In this document: positions 37,448 to 44,522 of the stretch, in pieces | How positions within the stretch are numbered: position 1 is the first letter of the stretch | Layout of the letters: the number at the start of each line of letters is the position of its first letter | Assembly (NCBI GenBank): GCA_964583155.1 | Contig: CAZOUY010000002.1 | Coordinates: 62,001-126,000 of the forward strand | DNA length: 64,000 nt | Reading direction: 5' to 3' | From: CAG-826 sp964583155 | Lineage (GTDB): Bacteria > Bacillota_I > Bacilli_A > RFN20 > CAG-826 | Notes under the pieces: generated by a model | What the model saw: the letters and a program-made list of their open reading frames with translations, nothing else | What the model was told of the DNA's origin: nothing | Database searches by the model: none | Position numbers and translations under genes: made by a program

Positions 37448-37507
37448 ATTCGTTTCTCCTTCAAATCTTATTATTAGTTGTTAGTGGTAAAACTTCAATT
37501 AATTTGC

Positions 37508-39625
37508 TTAATAATTTCTTCTTTTATAGAAAACAACCGTGAATATACCGAGTATTGAAAGAAGAACCAAGAGATTGGTTGACGATTTAAAGCAGCTATT
37601 GCTCTTAGGAGGATTGCTACTAGTGGAGGAGCTATCAATCACGGATGATGATGGTGGCATAGGATCGCTGCTAGTAGAAGGAGGCGTTATTTCATTTTCT
37701 TCAATGGTAATCAAGCAATTAGCCTGCACCTTTTCATCATGAGAGAGAACTTGAATGGTGGCGGTTCCTTTTTTTAGCGCGGTGACGAGCCCGTCGCTAT
37801 CAACAGAAGCTACGCTAGGATTACTGCTCACGAATTGTAAATGCTTATTAGTGGCGTTTTCAGGTAAAATAGTGGCGATGAGTTTAAAGGTATCGCCGAC
37901 TTTTAGATTTTGTGTTTCATAATTCAAGATGATTTGTTCGACCGGAATCTCTTCAGGAGGAACATCATAGGCAATGCGATATTCGTTTATAAAGAGAGAA
38001 TTAACCGATGCGAAAATATAAATGGTAATATCCTCATTTTCTTGAATAACATAATTACTATCTATTAAGGATAATTCCACATCGACAAAGGTGTTGGAGT
38101 ATTTTCCCGCCCATTTTGGGTCATTGAACGGGGTTCCTTCATCGATCGTCGCGAGCACTTGGCTTTCGCCCGCCTTAACTATGACACCACCGGCACCGGC
38201 CGAGGTATTAGAACGAATATTGAGAGTAATTCCTTTAATACAATATCCTTGATATCCTTGTAAAGTTAAGGTGGTGGAATTATTCGCTGTCATTTGCCCT
38301 TTATTTTGGTGGGTTTGACTATAGGTAGCCGAAGAATTGTCGGGAATAATTCCGGAACTGGTGACGCTTGTTTTAGAATCAATGGTATAAATGGCGTTCG
38401 TTTCGGCCACATTTTCTTCCACAAAGATGGTGCATTCTTTTTCGAATTCGCCAACCGTCACCTTAATTGTTGTAGATCCCTCTTGGAGTCCGGTTACCAG
38501 TCCGTTTTCCACTGAGGCCACTTCGGGATTTGATGATTCCCAGACCTCTTTTCGATATTTTTCGCTAGCGTAATAGGGCGTATAGTTAACATGTAATTGC
38601 CGTTGATCATGAACTTTAATCGTCGCTTCTTCATGATATAAAGCAATATCAAGGATCGGCACATCATCATTACGGAAATAATCGGGATCTTCTAAGGCTC
38701 CGAGTCCATCATAGCCGGGATCCCAAATCATGACGGCAAATTCGGGGTGATCGATAAAAGGATTTCGAACCCCGGTAACGGAAGCACAATAATCATTCCG
38801 TTTCATTTCGAAATAGTCGACCTTATCAAGATCATTCCATCTTAGAAGAGTATCCCACGCATCTTGGGCGACTCCTGATTCGACATAAAATATATCGTTG
38901 ATACGTAATTCTCCCGATTTGGAAGTAGTGCTCGTATCGACGGCTTCAAGACGGAAGATATTCGCCTCAATTTCACTTGAATAATGGGTATACATATACA
39001 TTAAAATTCTAGCGACATCGCCTTTTATTTCATCGCGGGGCTCAAAGCTAATGGTGTTGGTATAGTTTCCAGTGCCTTGACCCTCATAGATTATTTCCGT
39101 TCCATTTTTATTTAAATCACTATAAAACTTATCTTTTCTTGAGGAATTAATCGATTGAAAGGAAGGCTTTAATTGATGGATATCAGCCCCAGCACCTCTT
39201 TTGGAGTCGCTGCTAACATCCGGATAAAGACCATTAGAACGATTCTTGCACCAAACATGCTCACGGTTCCAAGTGACGCCACCATTCCAGGCATTATCGA
39301 AGGAAACCCCTGTATAAAAATCAATGATGTTAGAGGGATTATCAATATCTTCATCAGAAAAAGCATTCGCCCCTTTGATATCACCATAATTAGTGTAATA
39401 ACGATGATTGATGGTCATCGATTCCGCCAATTTCTCTAATAAGGGTTGATTCATTAAACCATTAAGAGAAGATTCTTCATAATAGGCTTCAATATCGCCG
39501 GTTTCACTTAAATAATTCTGATTAGGAGCGCTGACATTATTTTCTCCGGCCTCAGCCTTAGTGAGATGATTATTTGCGAAAAACAAAGGTAATACCAAGC
39601 ATATGAGAGTTATTTTTGATTTCAT
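37508..39625 (-). CDS. Surface-anchored endonuclease I with two Ig-like domains
   Basis: About 705 residues. A signal peptide (MKSKITLICLVLPLFFANNHLTKAEA) leads into an endonuclease I (EndA/NucM) domain, residues about 30-285, with the active-site text WNREHVWC and GADIHQLKPS. Two Big_2-type Ig-like repeats follow (about 310-395 and 565-650), with a beta-rich stretch between. A Ser/Pro linker, one membrane segment (LLVLLSILGIFTVVFY) and RRNY end the protein, so it stays on the cell surface. It probably degrades extracellular DNA for nucleotides or competition. ATG 39625 is chosen because GGAGG precedes it; the frame extends upstream to 39667 without a ribosome binding site. Confidence 0.88.
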   Translation of the reverse strand: MKSKITLICLVLPLFFANNHLTKAEAGENNVSAPNQNYLSETGDIEAYYEESSLNGLMNQPLLEKLAESMTINHRYYTNYGDIKGANAFSDEDIDNPSNIIDFYTGVSFDNAWNGGVTWNREHVWCKNRSNGLYPDVSSDSKRGAGADIHQLKPSFQSINSSRKDKFYSDLNKNGTEIIYEGQGTGNYTNTISFEPRDEIKGDVARILMYMYTHYSSEIEANIFRLEAVDTSTTSKSGELRINDIFYVESGVAQDAWDTLLRWNDLDKVDYFEMKRNDYCASVTGVRNPFIDHPEFAVMIWDPGYDGLGALEDPDYFRNDDVPILDIALYHEEATIKVHDQRQLHVNYTPYYASEKYRKEVWESSNPEVASVENGLVTGLQEGSTTIKVTVGEFEKECTIFVEENVAETNAIYTIDSKTSVTSSGIIPDNSSATYSQTHQNKGQMTANNSTTLTLQGYQGYCIKGITLNIRSNTSAGAGGVIVKAGESQVLATIDEGTPFNDPKWAGKYSNTFVDVELSLIDSNYVIQENEDITIYIFASVNSLFINEYRIAYDVPPEEIPVEQIILNYETQNLKVGDTFKLIATILPENATNKHLQFVSSNPSVASVDSDGLVTALKKGTATIQVLSHDEKVQANCLITIEENEITPPSTSSDPMPPSSSVIDSSSTSSNPPKSNSCFKSSTNLLVLLSILGIFTVVFYKRRNY

Positions 39626-39642
39626 GTATCTGTGCCTCCGAG

Positions 39643-39678
39643 TATTCAATCTTAGTATAATATTCAATTTTAGTATAA
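39643..39678 (-). repeat. Two tandem 18-bp direct repeats at the endonuclease promoter
   Basis: TATTCAATCTTAGTATAA (39643-39660) is repeated at 39661-39678 with one change. Read on the minus strand each copy carries TATACT, so the repeat nearest the gene contains the likely -10 box (39654-39659). The pair may be a doubled promoter or an operator. Confidence 0.7.
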
Positions 39679-39933
39679 CATATTTTCTAATATATTTTTT
39701 AATATATTTTGCTATCTCCCTCTTTATTTGCGACCTTTATTTTTTTCTTATATTCATCAGATAAAAAAGAAGCAAGGTAAATAAACATATGTATCAAGAA
39801 ATTGCGCCTCATCATCTATCAATTTCACTTTTGTTTTTTATTAAAATTCAAGGAATAAAAGTCATAATTATCGCTTTTTCTATCGGTTTTTGTCTTCAAT
39901 TTTTAAAATAGTGTTAAAAGGAGTGGACAAAAT

Positions 39934-40875
39934 ATGAAATACGAAGAATGGTTAACTATTTGGCTGGATAATTATATTAAGCCAAACGCTAAAGCCAAAA
40001 CATTTGAGAATTATTTTAATCTCATTCGAAATCACATCACCAAGGAATTAGGACACTATGGCTTAGAAGATATCACGACGATTATGATCCAAATGTATAT
40101 CACCAAATTATTGAAGGAGGGAAATGTCAAAACGAATAAAGGCTTAGCCCCTAGTACGGTCAATACGATCATTACGATTATTCAATTATCTCTCAAAACA
40201 GCGGCCTCGATCAATCTTATTCAGGAATATAAATTAGAGGAAATAAAGCGCCCTAAAGTTCAATTTCGAGAATTATCATGCTTTTCCTTAGAGGAGCAAA
40301 GAAAAATTGAGACGGCCATTTTAAAGAGCCCCAAAGCGAAAATGATCGGTATTATCATCTGTTTATACACCGGTGTGCGAATTGGAGAACTGCTCGCATT
40401 GACATGGGAAGATATTGATTTTCATAATAATTTAATCATGATCAAGAAAACATGTCATTACGGAATCGATTTAAATGGCCACTATACACGGATGATAAAT
40501 GAACCGAAGACAATCACCTCTAAACGGATGATTCCCTTTTCAAAGCACCTGTTGCCATTGCTGAAAAGAATGAAAAGCAAGCAGTCGATATACTTGATAT
40601 CGGATGGTCAAAATCCTATTAGTGTTCGTTCTTACCAAAGGAGCTTTTCCTTGCTCTTAAAAAAAATCAAAATACCCCATAAAGGATTCCATGCATTGCG
40701 ACATACTTTCGCAACAAGGGCCTTAGAATGCGGCATGGATGTCAAAACCTTATCGGAAATTTTAGGGCACAAAAATGCCTCTATTACTTTGAACCGCTAT
40801 GTTCATTCTTTAATGGAGCATAAAAAACAAATGATGGAAAAAATGACCACGAAATTATTTCCAAAAACAAAATGA
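39934..40875 (+). CDS. Tyrosine recombinase, probable DNA invertase
   Basis: A 313-residue site-specific recombinase. The N-terminal core-binding domain (EEWLTIWLDNYI...) is followed by the catalytic domain with the full set: Arg149 (TGVRIGELLAL), Lys near 197, His253-x-x-Arg256 (HALRHTFATR), His279 (ILGHK) and nucleophile Tyr289 (NRYVH). There is no phage or conjugative gene nearby. The stop is 22 bp from a 20-bp inverted repeat enclosing a promoter, so its likely job is to invert that segment rather than to move an element. The ribosome binding site is AAAAGGAG. Confidence 0.92.
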   Translation: MKYEEWLTIWLDNYIKPNAKAKTFENYFNLIRNHITKELGHYGLEDITTIMIQMYITKLLKEGNVKTNKGLAPSTVNTIITIIQLSLKTAASINLIQEYKLEEIKRPKVQFRELSCFSLEEQRKIETAILKSPKAKMIGIIICLYTGVRIGELLALTWEDIDFHNNLIMIKKTCHYGIDLNGHYTRMINEPKTITSKRMIPFSKHLLPLLKRMKSKQSIYLISDGQNPISVRSYQRSFSLLLKKIKIPHKGFHALRHTFATRALECGMDVKTLSEILGHKNASITLNRYVHSLMEHKKQMMEKMTTKLFPKTK

Positions 40876-40897
40876 AAAAATTATTACATTATGATGG

Positions 40898-40917
40898 TCA
40901 TCTAATACTTTATTAGG
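40898..40917 (+). repeat. Left inverted repeat of the switch
   Basis: TCATCTAATACTTTATTAGG, the exact reverse complement of 41039-41058. Each repeat is itself a short imperfect palindrome (CTAATA/TATTAG around CTT), the layout of a tyrosine-recombinase core site with two binding arms and a central crossover. Confidence 0.92.
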
Positions 40918-40934
40918 CGAACTACATTGTCATC

Positions 40935-40962
40935 ATTATATCGGAGTTGGAATTTTTGTCAA
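40935..40962 (-). promoter_or_regulatory. Consensus promoter inside the invertible segment (OFF orientation)
   Basis: On the minus strand: -35 TTGACA (40957-40962, perfect), 16-bp spacer, -10 TATAAT (40935-40940, perfect). It is the best promoter match in the window. It now points toward the 3' end of the recombinase gene. After inversion the boxes would lie at 40994-40999 and 41016-41021, firing rightward about 92 bp before ATG 41120. Confidence 0.88.
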
Positions 40963-41038
40963 GCGTTTTTTATTATTTTGCCCGCTGATTTCTTCTAATT
41001 TGGGGTGAAAAGAAACAATCCGGAGACAAAATTGTACA

Positions 41039-41058
41039 CCTAATAAAGTATTAGATGA
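41039..41058 (-). repeat. Right inverted repeat of the switch
   Basis: Exact reverse complement of 40898-40917, lying 61 bp before the first operon gene. Confidence 0.92.
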
Positions 41059-41062
41059 ACAC

Positions 41063-41119
41063 ATGGCCATGCTTCAAGTTTCGCTGAAGCAAATTCAAAA
41101 AGATATGGAGGAAAAATGA
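41063..41119 (+). CDS. Possible 18-residue leader peptide
   Basis: ATG GCC ATG ... GAA AAA TGA encodes 18 residues and its stop is directly followed by ATG 41120. It lies just outside the right inverted repeat, so it would be in the leader of the ON transcript. No ribosome binding site precedes it. The GGAGG of the next gene lies inside its last codons. It may be a coupling leader or the decayed end of a former gene; the frame stays open upstream through the repeat to 41009. Confidence 0.3.
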   Translation: MAMLQVSLKQIQKDMEEK

Positions 41120-41683
41120 ATGAAAAGAATAGGTGCAGTGATTGCAATGGCGACATTTTTGACCATTGGCGGTGTTTATGCAACATTTAATTATGCTCAA
41201 CAGAGCGCTGATACGGTTGAACAAGCACTCGGCTTAACAATTGCAAATGAAGTAAGTGATACGACCAAAGGTGTCATTACGATTACATCGACCTTCGCAA
41301 TTGAGATTGATGATGCCGGGCAAATCGCCGGTGGAGAAAGCACATACTATACCGGTATGAAAACAAGCGGTGAATTTAAGGTGACATTTACACCCGCTGT
41401 TGGTGCTGATGCCGATGTTCGCGATAATGGTATTGTTTTGGAAATGGAAATCACCATTACCGGTAATACGTACGATGGTGCGGATATTTTTAAGACCAAG
41501 GGACTGACCGAAGGTAAAGTCACACTAAATAATGAAGCGAAAATTTTAGGTGATTATGTGGTCGATTTAACCGATTATATTGAGGTTAATCCCATACAAT
41601 TATCCACGAGTGCTGAATATAATGACTATAAAACACAGCTTGAAGCAACTAGTATTTTAGTTAAAGTAAGCGAAAAGATATAG
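41120..41683 (+). CDS. SipW-dependent secreted protein (TasA/camelysin-like)
   Basis: A 187-residue protein with the special signal peptide recognised by SipW: MKRIGAVIAMATFL, then GGVYATFNYAQQSAD, where the A-T-F-N-x-A text after the hydrophobic core matches TasA/CalY-type exports. The mature part is beta-rich and acidic, with two long strands (KGVITITSTFAIEID, NGIVLEMEITITGNTYDG) as in fibre-forming TasA-like proteins. It lies 61 bp beyond the invertible promoter and 33 bp before sipW. The ribosome binding site is ATGGAGG. Assembly into fibres is inference; the cleavage site is probably after the ATFNYA region. Confidence 0.75.
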   Translation: MKRIGAVIAMATFLTIGGVYATFNYAQQSADTVEQALGLTIANEVSDTTKGVITITSTFAIEIDDAGQIAGGESTYYTGMKTSGEFKVTFTPAVGADADVRDNGIVLEMEITITGNTYDGADIFKTKGLTEGKVTLNNEAKILGDYVVDLTDYIEVNPIQLSTSAEYNDYKTQLEATSILVKVSEKI

Positions 41684-41716
41684 GAATTCATATTTAATTG
41701 AAAAGGATATAAAAAT

Positions 41717-42907
41717 ATGACAGCATATGATAAGTATATTCTTGTGCTTTGTTTCATCGTTTTTATAACTTTAACAGCAATGTTCGCCTTTCTCATTATT
41801 AGCATTGTCAAGATGCGCCTTAAAATGATTGGTGGCGGACTTGCCGACAATGAAATATCTCAAAAAGAGCAGCAGGAAAAAGCGAAACATACGAGTCTTG
41901 CTGCTCGTTTCATCATAAATAAGTTGTTACCGACATTTTTTAGCATCTTACTAGTCATTGTTTTTGGATTATCAATAGGTTCTCGACTTGGTGGAACCAA
42001 ACCAGTAGGTGATACTCCCATCGTTAAAGTTGTAAAGAGTGGATCAATGGCCTCTGTTTATGAGAAAAACACATATATTCAAGAAAACCATTTAAACAAC
42101 CAAATTCAAAAATATGATCTGATTGTAATTCATAAGCTTCCTCAAGAAAAGGACCTAAAGCTCTATGACATCGTCATATATGAAGTGGATGGCTATCTAA
42201 TCGTCCATCGAATCGTCAAAATAGAAGAGCCGAACACCCAGCATTCCGAAAGATACTTTTTATTGCAAGGTGACGCCAATCAATATCCGGACAAATTTCC
42301 TGTCAAGTATTCGCAAATGCGCGGTATTTACGCCAATAAAAGAATTCCTTATTTAGGAAGCTTTGTCGATTTCATGTCCTCACCTGCGGGTTATCTTTGT
42401 ATCCTGCTCGTCGTTTTTGTTTTGGTGGTTTCTCCTCGAGTTGAAAAAAGGATCAACCAAGAAATGGAAAAAAGAAGTCGGATTATGGCATTATATGAAA
42501 AAGAAAAAGGTCCTTCGTTTTCATTAGGCGTATTTTCTAAATCCTTAGTAGCGGATTATATGGAACAGTATTTTCCGGAAGCAATCATCGTAACGCGCAG
42601 GAAAGATACAACTAAAAGCGGATTATCGGTGCCGGATACGTATTATGTAAGACTCGGAAATAAGAAAAAATGCTTTGCATATGTTTATTGCACGAAGCTA
42701 GGACATGCAATTATTCGTTTCATAGGAAACGAGGAATTGGCCAATCATGTAGAAGGAATAGAAAAAACATTATTTCCAAAACGGTCTAATGAGCAATGGT
42801 ATGTTATTGACTTTGAAAATGTCTCCGAATCCACATCCGAGCGCATGGCGTATATTTTAGTCGCATCTTACCAAAAAGTGATATGCCAAGAAAAGGGGGA
42901 GGGATAA
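41717..42907 (+). CDS. sipW: SipW-type signal peptidase I with extra C-terminal domain
   Basis: A 396-residue membrane protease. One or two N-terminal membrane segments (about 8-32 and 70-90), the S26 catalytic region with Ser110 in VVKSGSM and His164 in LIVHRIVKI, then LLQGDANQYPD. A His where most bacterial type I peptidases have Lys marks the ER-type (SipW) class, which matures TasA and related proteins. A further membrane segment (about 224-239) is followed by roughly 155 cytosolic residues that are not part of the peptidase. That domain contains DTYYVRLGNKKKCFAYVYC and EQWYVIDFEN and loosely recalls the YjbR/MmcQ fold, but I cannot assign it. SipW of B. subtilis is about 190 residues, so this is twice the length. 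Confidence 0.85.
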   Translation: MTAYDKYILVLCFIVFITLTAMFAFLIISIVKMRLKMIGGGLADNEISQKEQQEKAKHTSLAARFIINKLLPTFFSILLVIVFGLSIGSRLGGTKPVGDTPIVKVVKSGSMASVYEKNTYIQENHLNNQIQKYDLIVIHKLPQEKDLKLYDIVIYEVDGYLIVHRIVKIEEPNTQHSERYFLLQGDANQYPDKFPVKYSQMRGIYANKRIPYLGSFVDFMSSPAGYLCILLVVFVLVVSPRVEKRINQEMEKRSRIMALYEKEKGPSFSLGVFSKSLVADYMEQYFPEAIIVTRRKDTTKSGLSVPDTYYVRLGNKKKCFAYVYCTKLGHAIIRFIGNEELANHVEGIEKTLFPKRSNEQWYVIDFENVSESTSERMAYILVASYQKVICQEKGEG

Positions 42908-42909
42908 AC

Positions 42910-43578
42910 GTGAATACCATGAAAAGAATCCATCAAGTATTGTTTATCGCTATTTTTCTTGTTACCACAATCACTTGTGGAGGAGTATACGCTACTTTTA
43001 ACTATGCACAAAATGATGCTACCGCGATAAATCAACAAGTAAGAATTGTCATTTCGGATTTTCATTATCTTTTTCCCAATACTCCTGAGGGAAGTAAACA
43101 AGAAAAGCTTTTGAATAATATATTGAATGGCACAACGGAAAATCCAGATGAAGGATTAAACGATCCCAATTCCCATCTTAATCAAGTAATCGTCAATCGT
43201 TCCGGTAGCTTTTGGGGGAATAGCAAGGTGGTAGGAAGCATGGATGCCCATGAGGATTTCTCCAACTTATTTGATGATGATATGCAAGATATGTCATTTT
43301 TACTATGGTTTTCTGATGAAGAACTGGATTCGGATACATATTATCTATTTACGACCTCGGTCCCTTTAGATGATGGAAATGGTAACCCTACGATTCCTTA
43401 TGGTGAATGGGTGGAGCCCGTCTATCGAACGATTTTAAAGAAAAATGCCGAAAGCGGAAATTATGAGGCGGTCAGTGTGGAAATCGGCAAAGCAAAGTCC
43501 ATGAAATATAAAAATTATTTAAGCTCGTGGATTGTTACCGCTCCTTCCTTTGATCAAAGCACGTGGACACCTCTATAA
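42910..43578 (+). CDS. Second SipW-dependent secreted protein
   Basis: About 222 residues starting at GTG 42910 (ribosome binding site GGAGGG, two bases after the sipW stop). The signal peptide ends in GGVYATFNYAQNDAT, the same GGVYATFNYAQ text as in the first substrate, so both are surely handled by the adjacent peptidase. The mature part differs: acidic, with DDDMQDMSFLLWFSDEE and TTSVPLDDGNGNPTIPYGEW, and could be a minor fibre subunit, anchor or adaptor, by analogy with TapA and TasA. No terminator is obvious directly after it. Confidence 0.72.
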   Translation: MNTMKRIHQVLFIAIFLVTTITCGGVYATFNYAQNDATAINQQVRIVISDFHYLFPNTPEGSKQEKLLNNILNGTTENPDEGLNDPNSHLNQVIVNRSGSFWGNSKVVGSMDAHEDFSNLFDDDMQDMSFLLWFSDEELDSDTYYLFTTSVPLDDGNGNPTIPYGEWVEPVYRTILKKNAESGNYEAVSVEIGKAKSMKYKNYLSSWIVTAPSFDQSTWTPL

Positions 43579-43690
43579 TTTGAGAAGGCGCATCATTATA
43601 GTTATATGTAATTGGAAAGCAACTTATTTTAAGAGTATGAAATGTAAACGCTTTTATACTTTATGTAAGCATTTTCATGATAAACCGGGG

Positions 43691-43718
43691 TTGTTTTATA
43701 CAAAACATTACATATAAT
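43691..43718 (+). promoter_or_regulatory. Promoter of the small membrane protein
   Basis: -35 TTGTTT (43691-43696), 16-bp spacer, -10 TATAAT (43713-43718), 33 bp before the start. Confidence 0.65.
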
Positions 43719-43750
43719 AAAACTGCGAAAGCAAGAAAGGAGGCTTTATT

Positions 43751-44005
43751 ATGTTACAAACTTTTATCTTTCTCGCATCGATAAATCTTGTAGTGGTAGG
43801 GGTTTACATTGCTACTAAAAACGTCTTATCTTCAGCAAAAGCATCAGCTCTTTTAATCACCTCTTTAATAGCAAGTCTCTTTGTCTATAGTGGTGTATTA
43901 TTTGCTGCTATTGTTTCATTGATGATTTTACGTAATGGCGATGATTACAGCCGCGACATTAAAAGAATCAAAGAAGAAGAATTTGACATGTACTTCCATG
44001 AATAA
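43751..44005 (+). CDS. Small membrane protein, unknown
   Basis: An 84-residue protein with two or three hydrophobic segments (about 3-22, 30-60) and an acidic C-terminal tail (KRIKEEEFDMYFHE) probably in the cytoplasm. The ribosome binding site is AAGGAGG. It has its own promoter and terminator. No family recognised. It sits between the switch operon and the large surface protein, so a surface-related role is possible only by position. Confidence 0.65.
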   Translation: MLQTFIFLASINLVVVGVYIATKNVLSSAKASALLITSLIASLFVYSGVLFAAIVSLMILRNGDDYSRDIKRIKEEEFDMYFHE

Positions 44006-44010
44006 GTAAG

Positions 44011-44050
44011 AAAGATTCATTCTAAATATTAAATAGGATGAATCTTTTTT
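44011..44050 (+). terminator. Terminator after the small membrane protein
   Basis: Long stem AAAGATTCATTCT paired with AGGATGAATCTTT (44011-44023 with 44035-44047; one G-T pair), 11-base loop, then T. Confidence 0.88.
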
Positions 44051-44522
44051 ATTTATTAGATAATATCCAAAGCGGATTTGTTATTTAATAAAAAATCTAA
44101 ATTCAGGATTCATCAAAGAAGAAATGGAGGATTGAGATCTTTTTCCATATAATATCTGCCAGATCAAAGTAAATTATTCCTTCATATTTAATATAAATTT
44201 GTTAAATCAAGATTCGATTGGATAATTAACAATATGATTATTATGGCACATATTGGAGAGCAATATATATAGGTTATTGGCTTAGAGGAATAATTAATCT
44301 AAAAAAAAGAAGAAAAAATTTTGTTAGCCAAATTATATGGTAAAAAATGCTAGATAATAAAAAAATTATTATTTATTTACGTAAATCTTAATTATATGAT
44401 ATACTTTGTTTGTAAATAATCTTTAACTCATTCGTTGGTTCTTTAAGAGTTAAAAATCATTTCAAAAGACGATAATTTTTCTACAAATCTATTCTATTCA
44501 TAAGGGGGGAAAGAAAAAGATC
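44051..44522. other. AT-rich gene-free leader of the large surface protein
   Basis: About 470 bp with no credible gene. It contains an extended -10 TGATATACT (TATACT at 44400-44405) with a possible -35 TTTACG at 44376-44381, giving a leader of about 110 bases. No inverted repeat like that of the switch is seen. Confidence 0.5.

Larger units (their letters stand above)
40898..41058. other. Invertible DNA segment (promoter switch)
   Basis: A 161-bp segment bounded by perfect 20-bp inverted repeats, with 121 bp between them. Inside is one strong promoter, facing left in this assembly. Inversion would move it to face the SipW operon. The segment lies between the recombinase stop and the operon start, with no other gene. 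Confidence 0.85.

Noticed and set aside
40898..41058. The inverted repeats as a transcription terminator
   Set aside because: The loop would be 121 bases, there is no T run, and a full promoter lies inside.
39934..43578. Integrated prophage or conjugative element next to the recombinase
   Set aside because: No phage, replication or transfer genes, no tRNA target and no direct-repeat att sites are seen nearby.
43532..43717. 61-codon frame after the second SipW substrate
   Set aside because: It starts inside the preceding gene, has no ribosome binding site and covers the next promoter.
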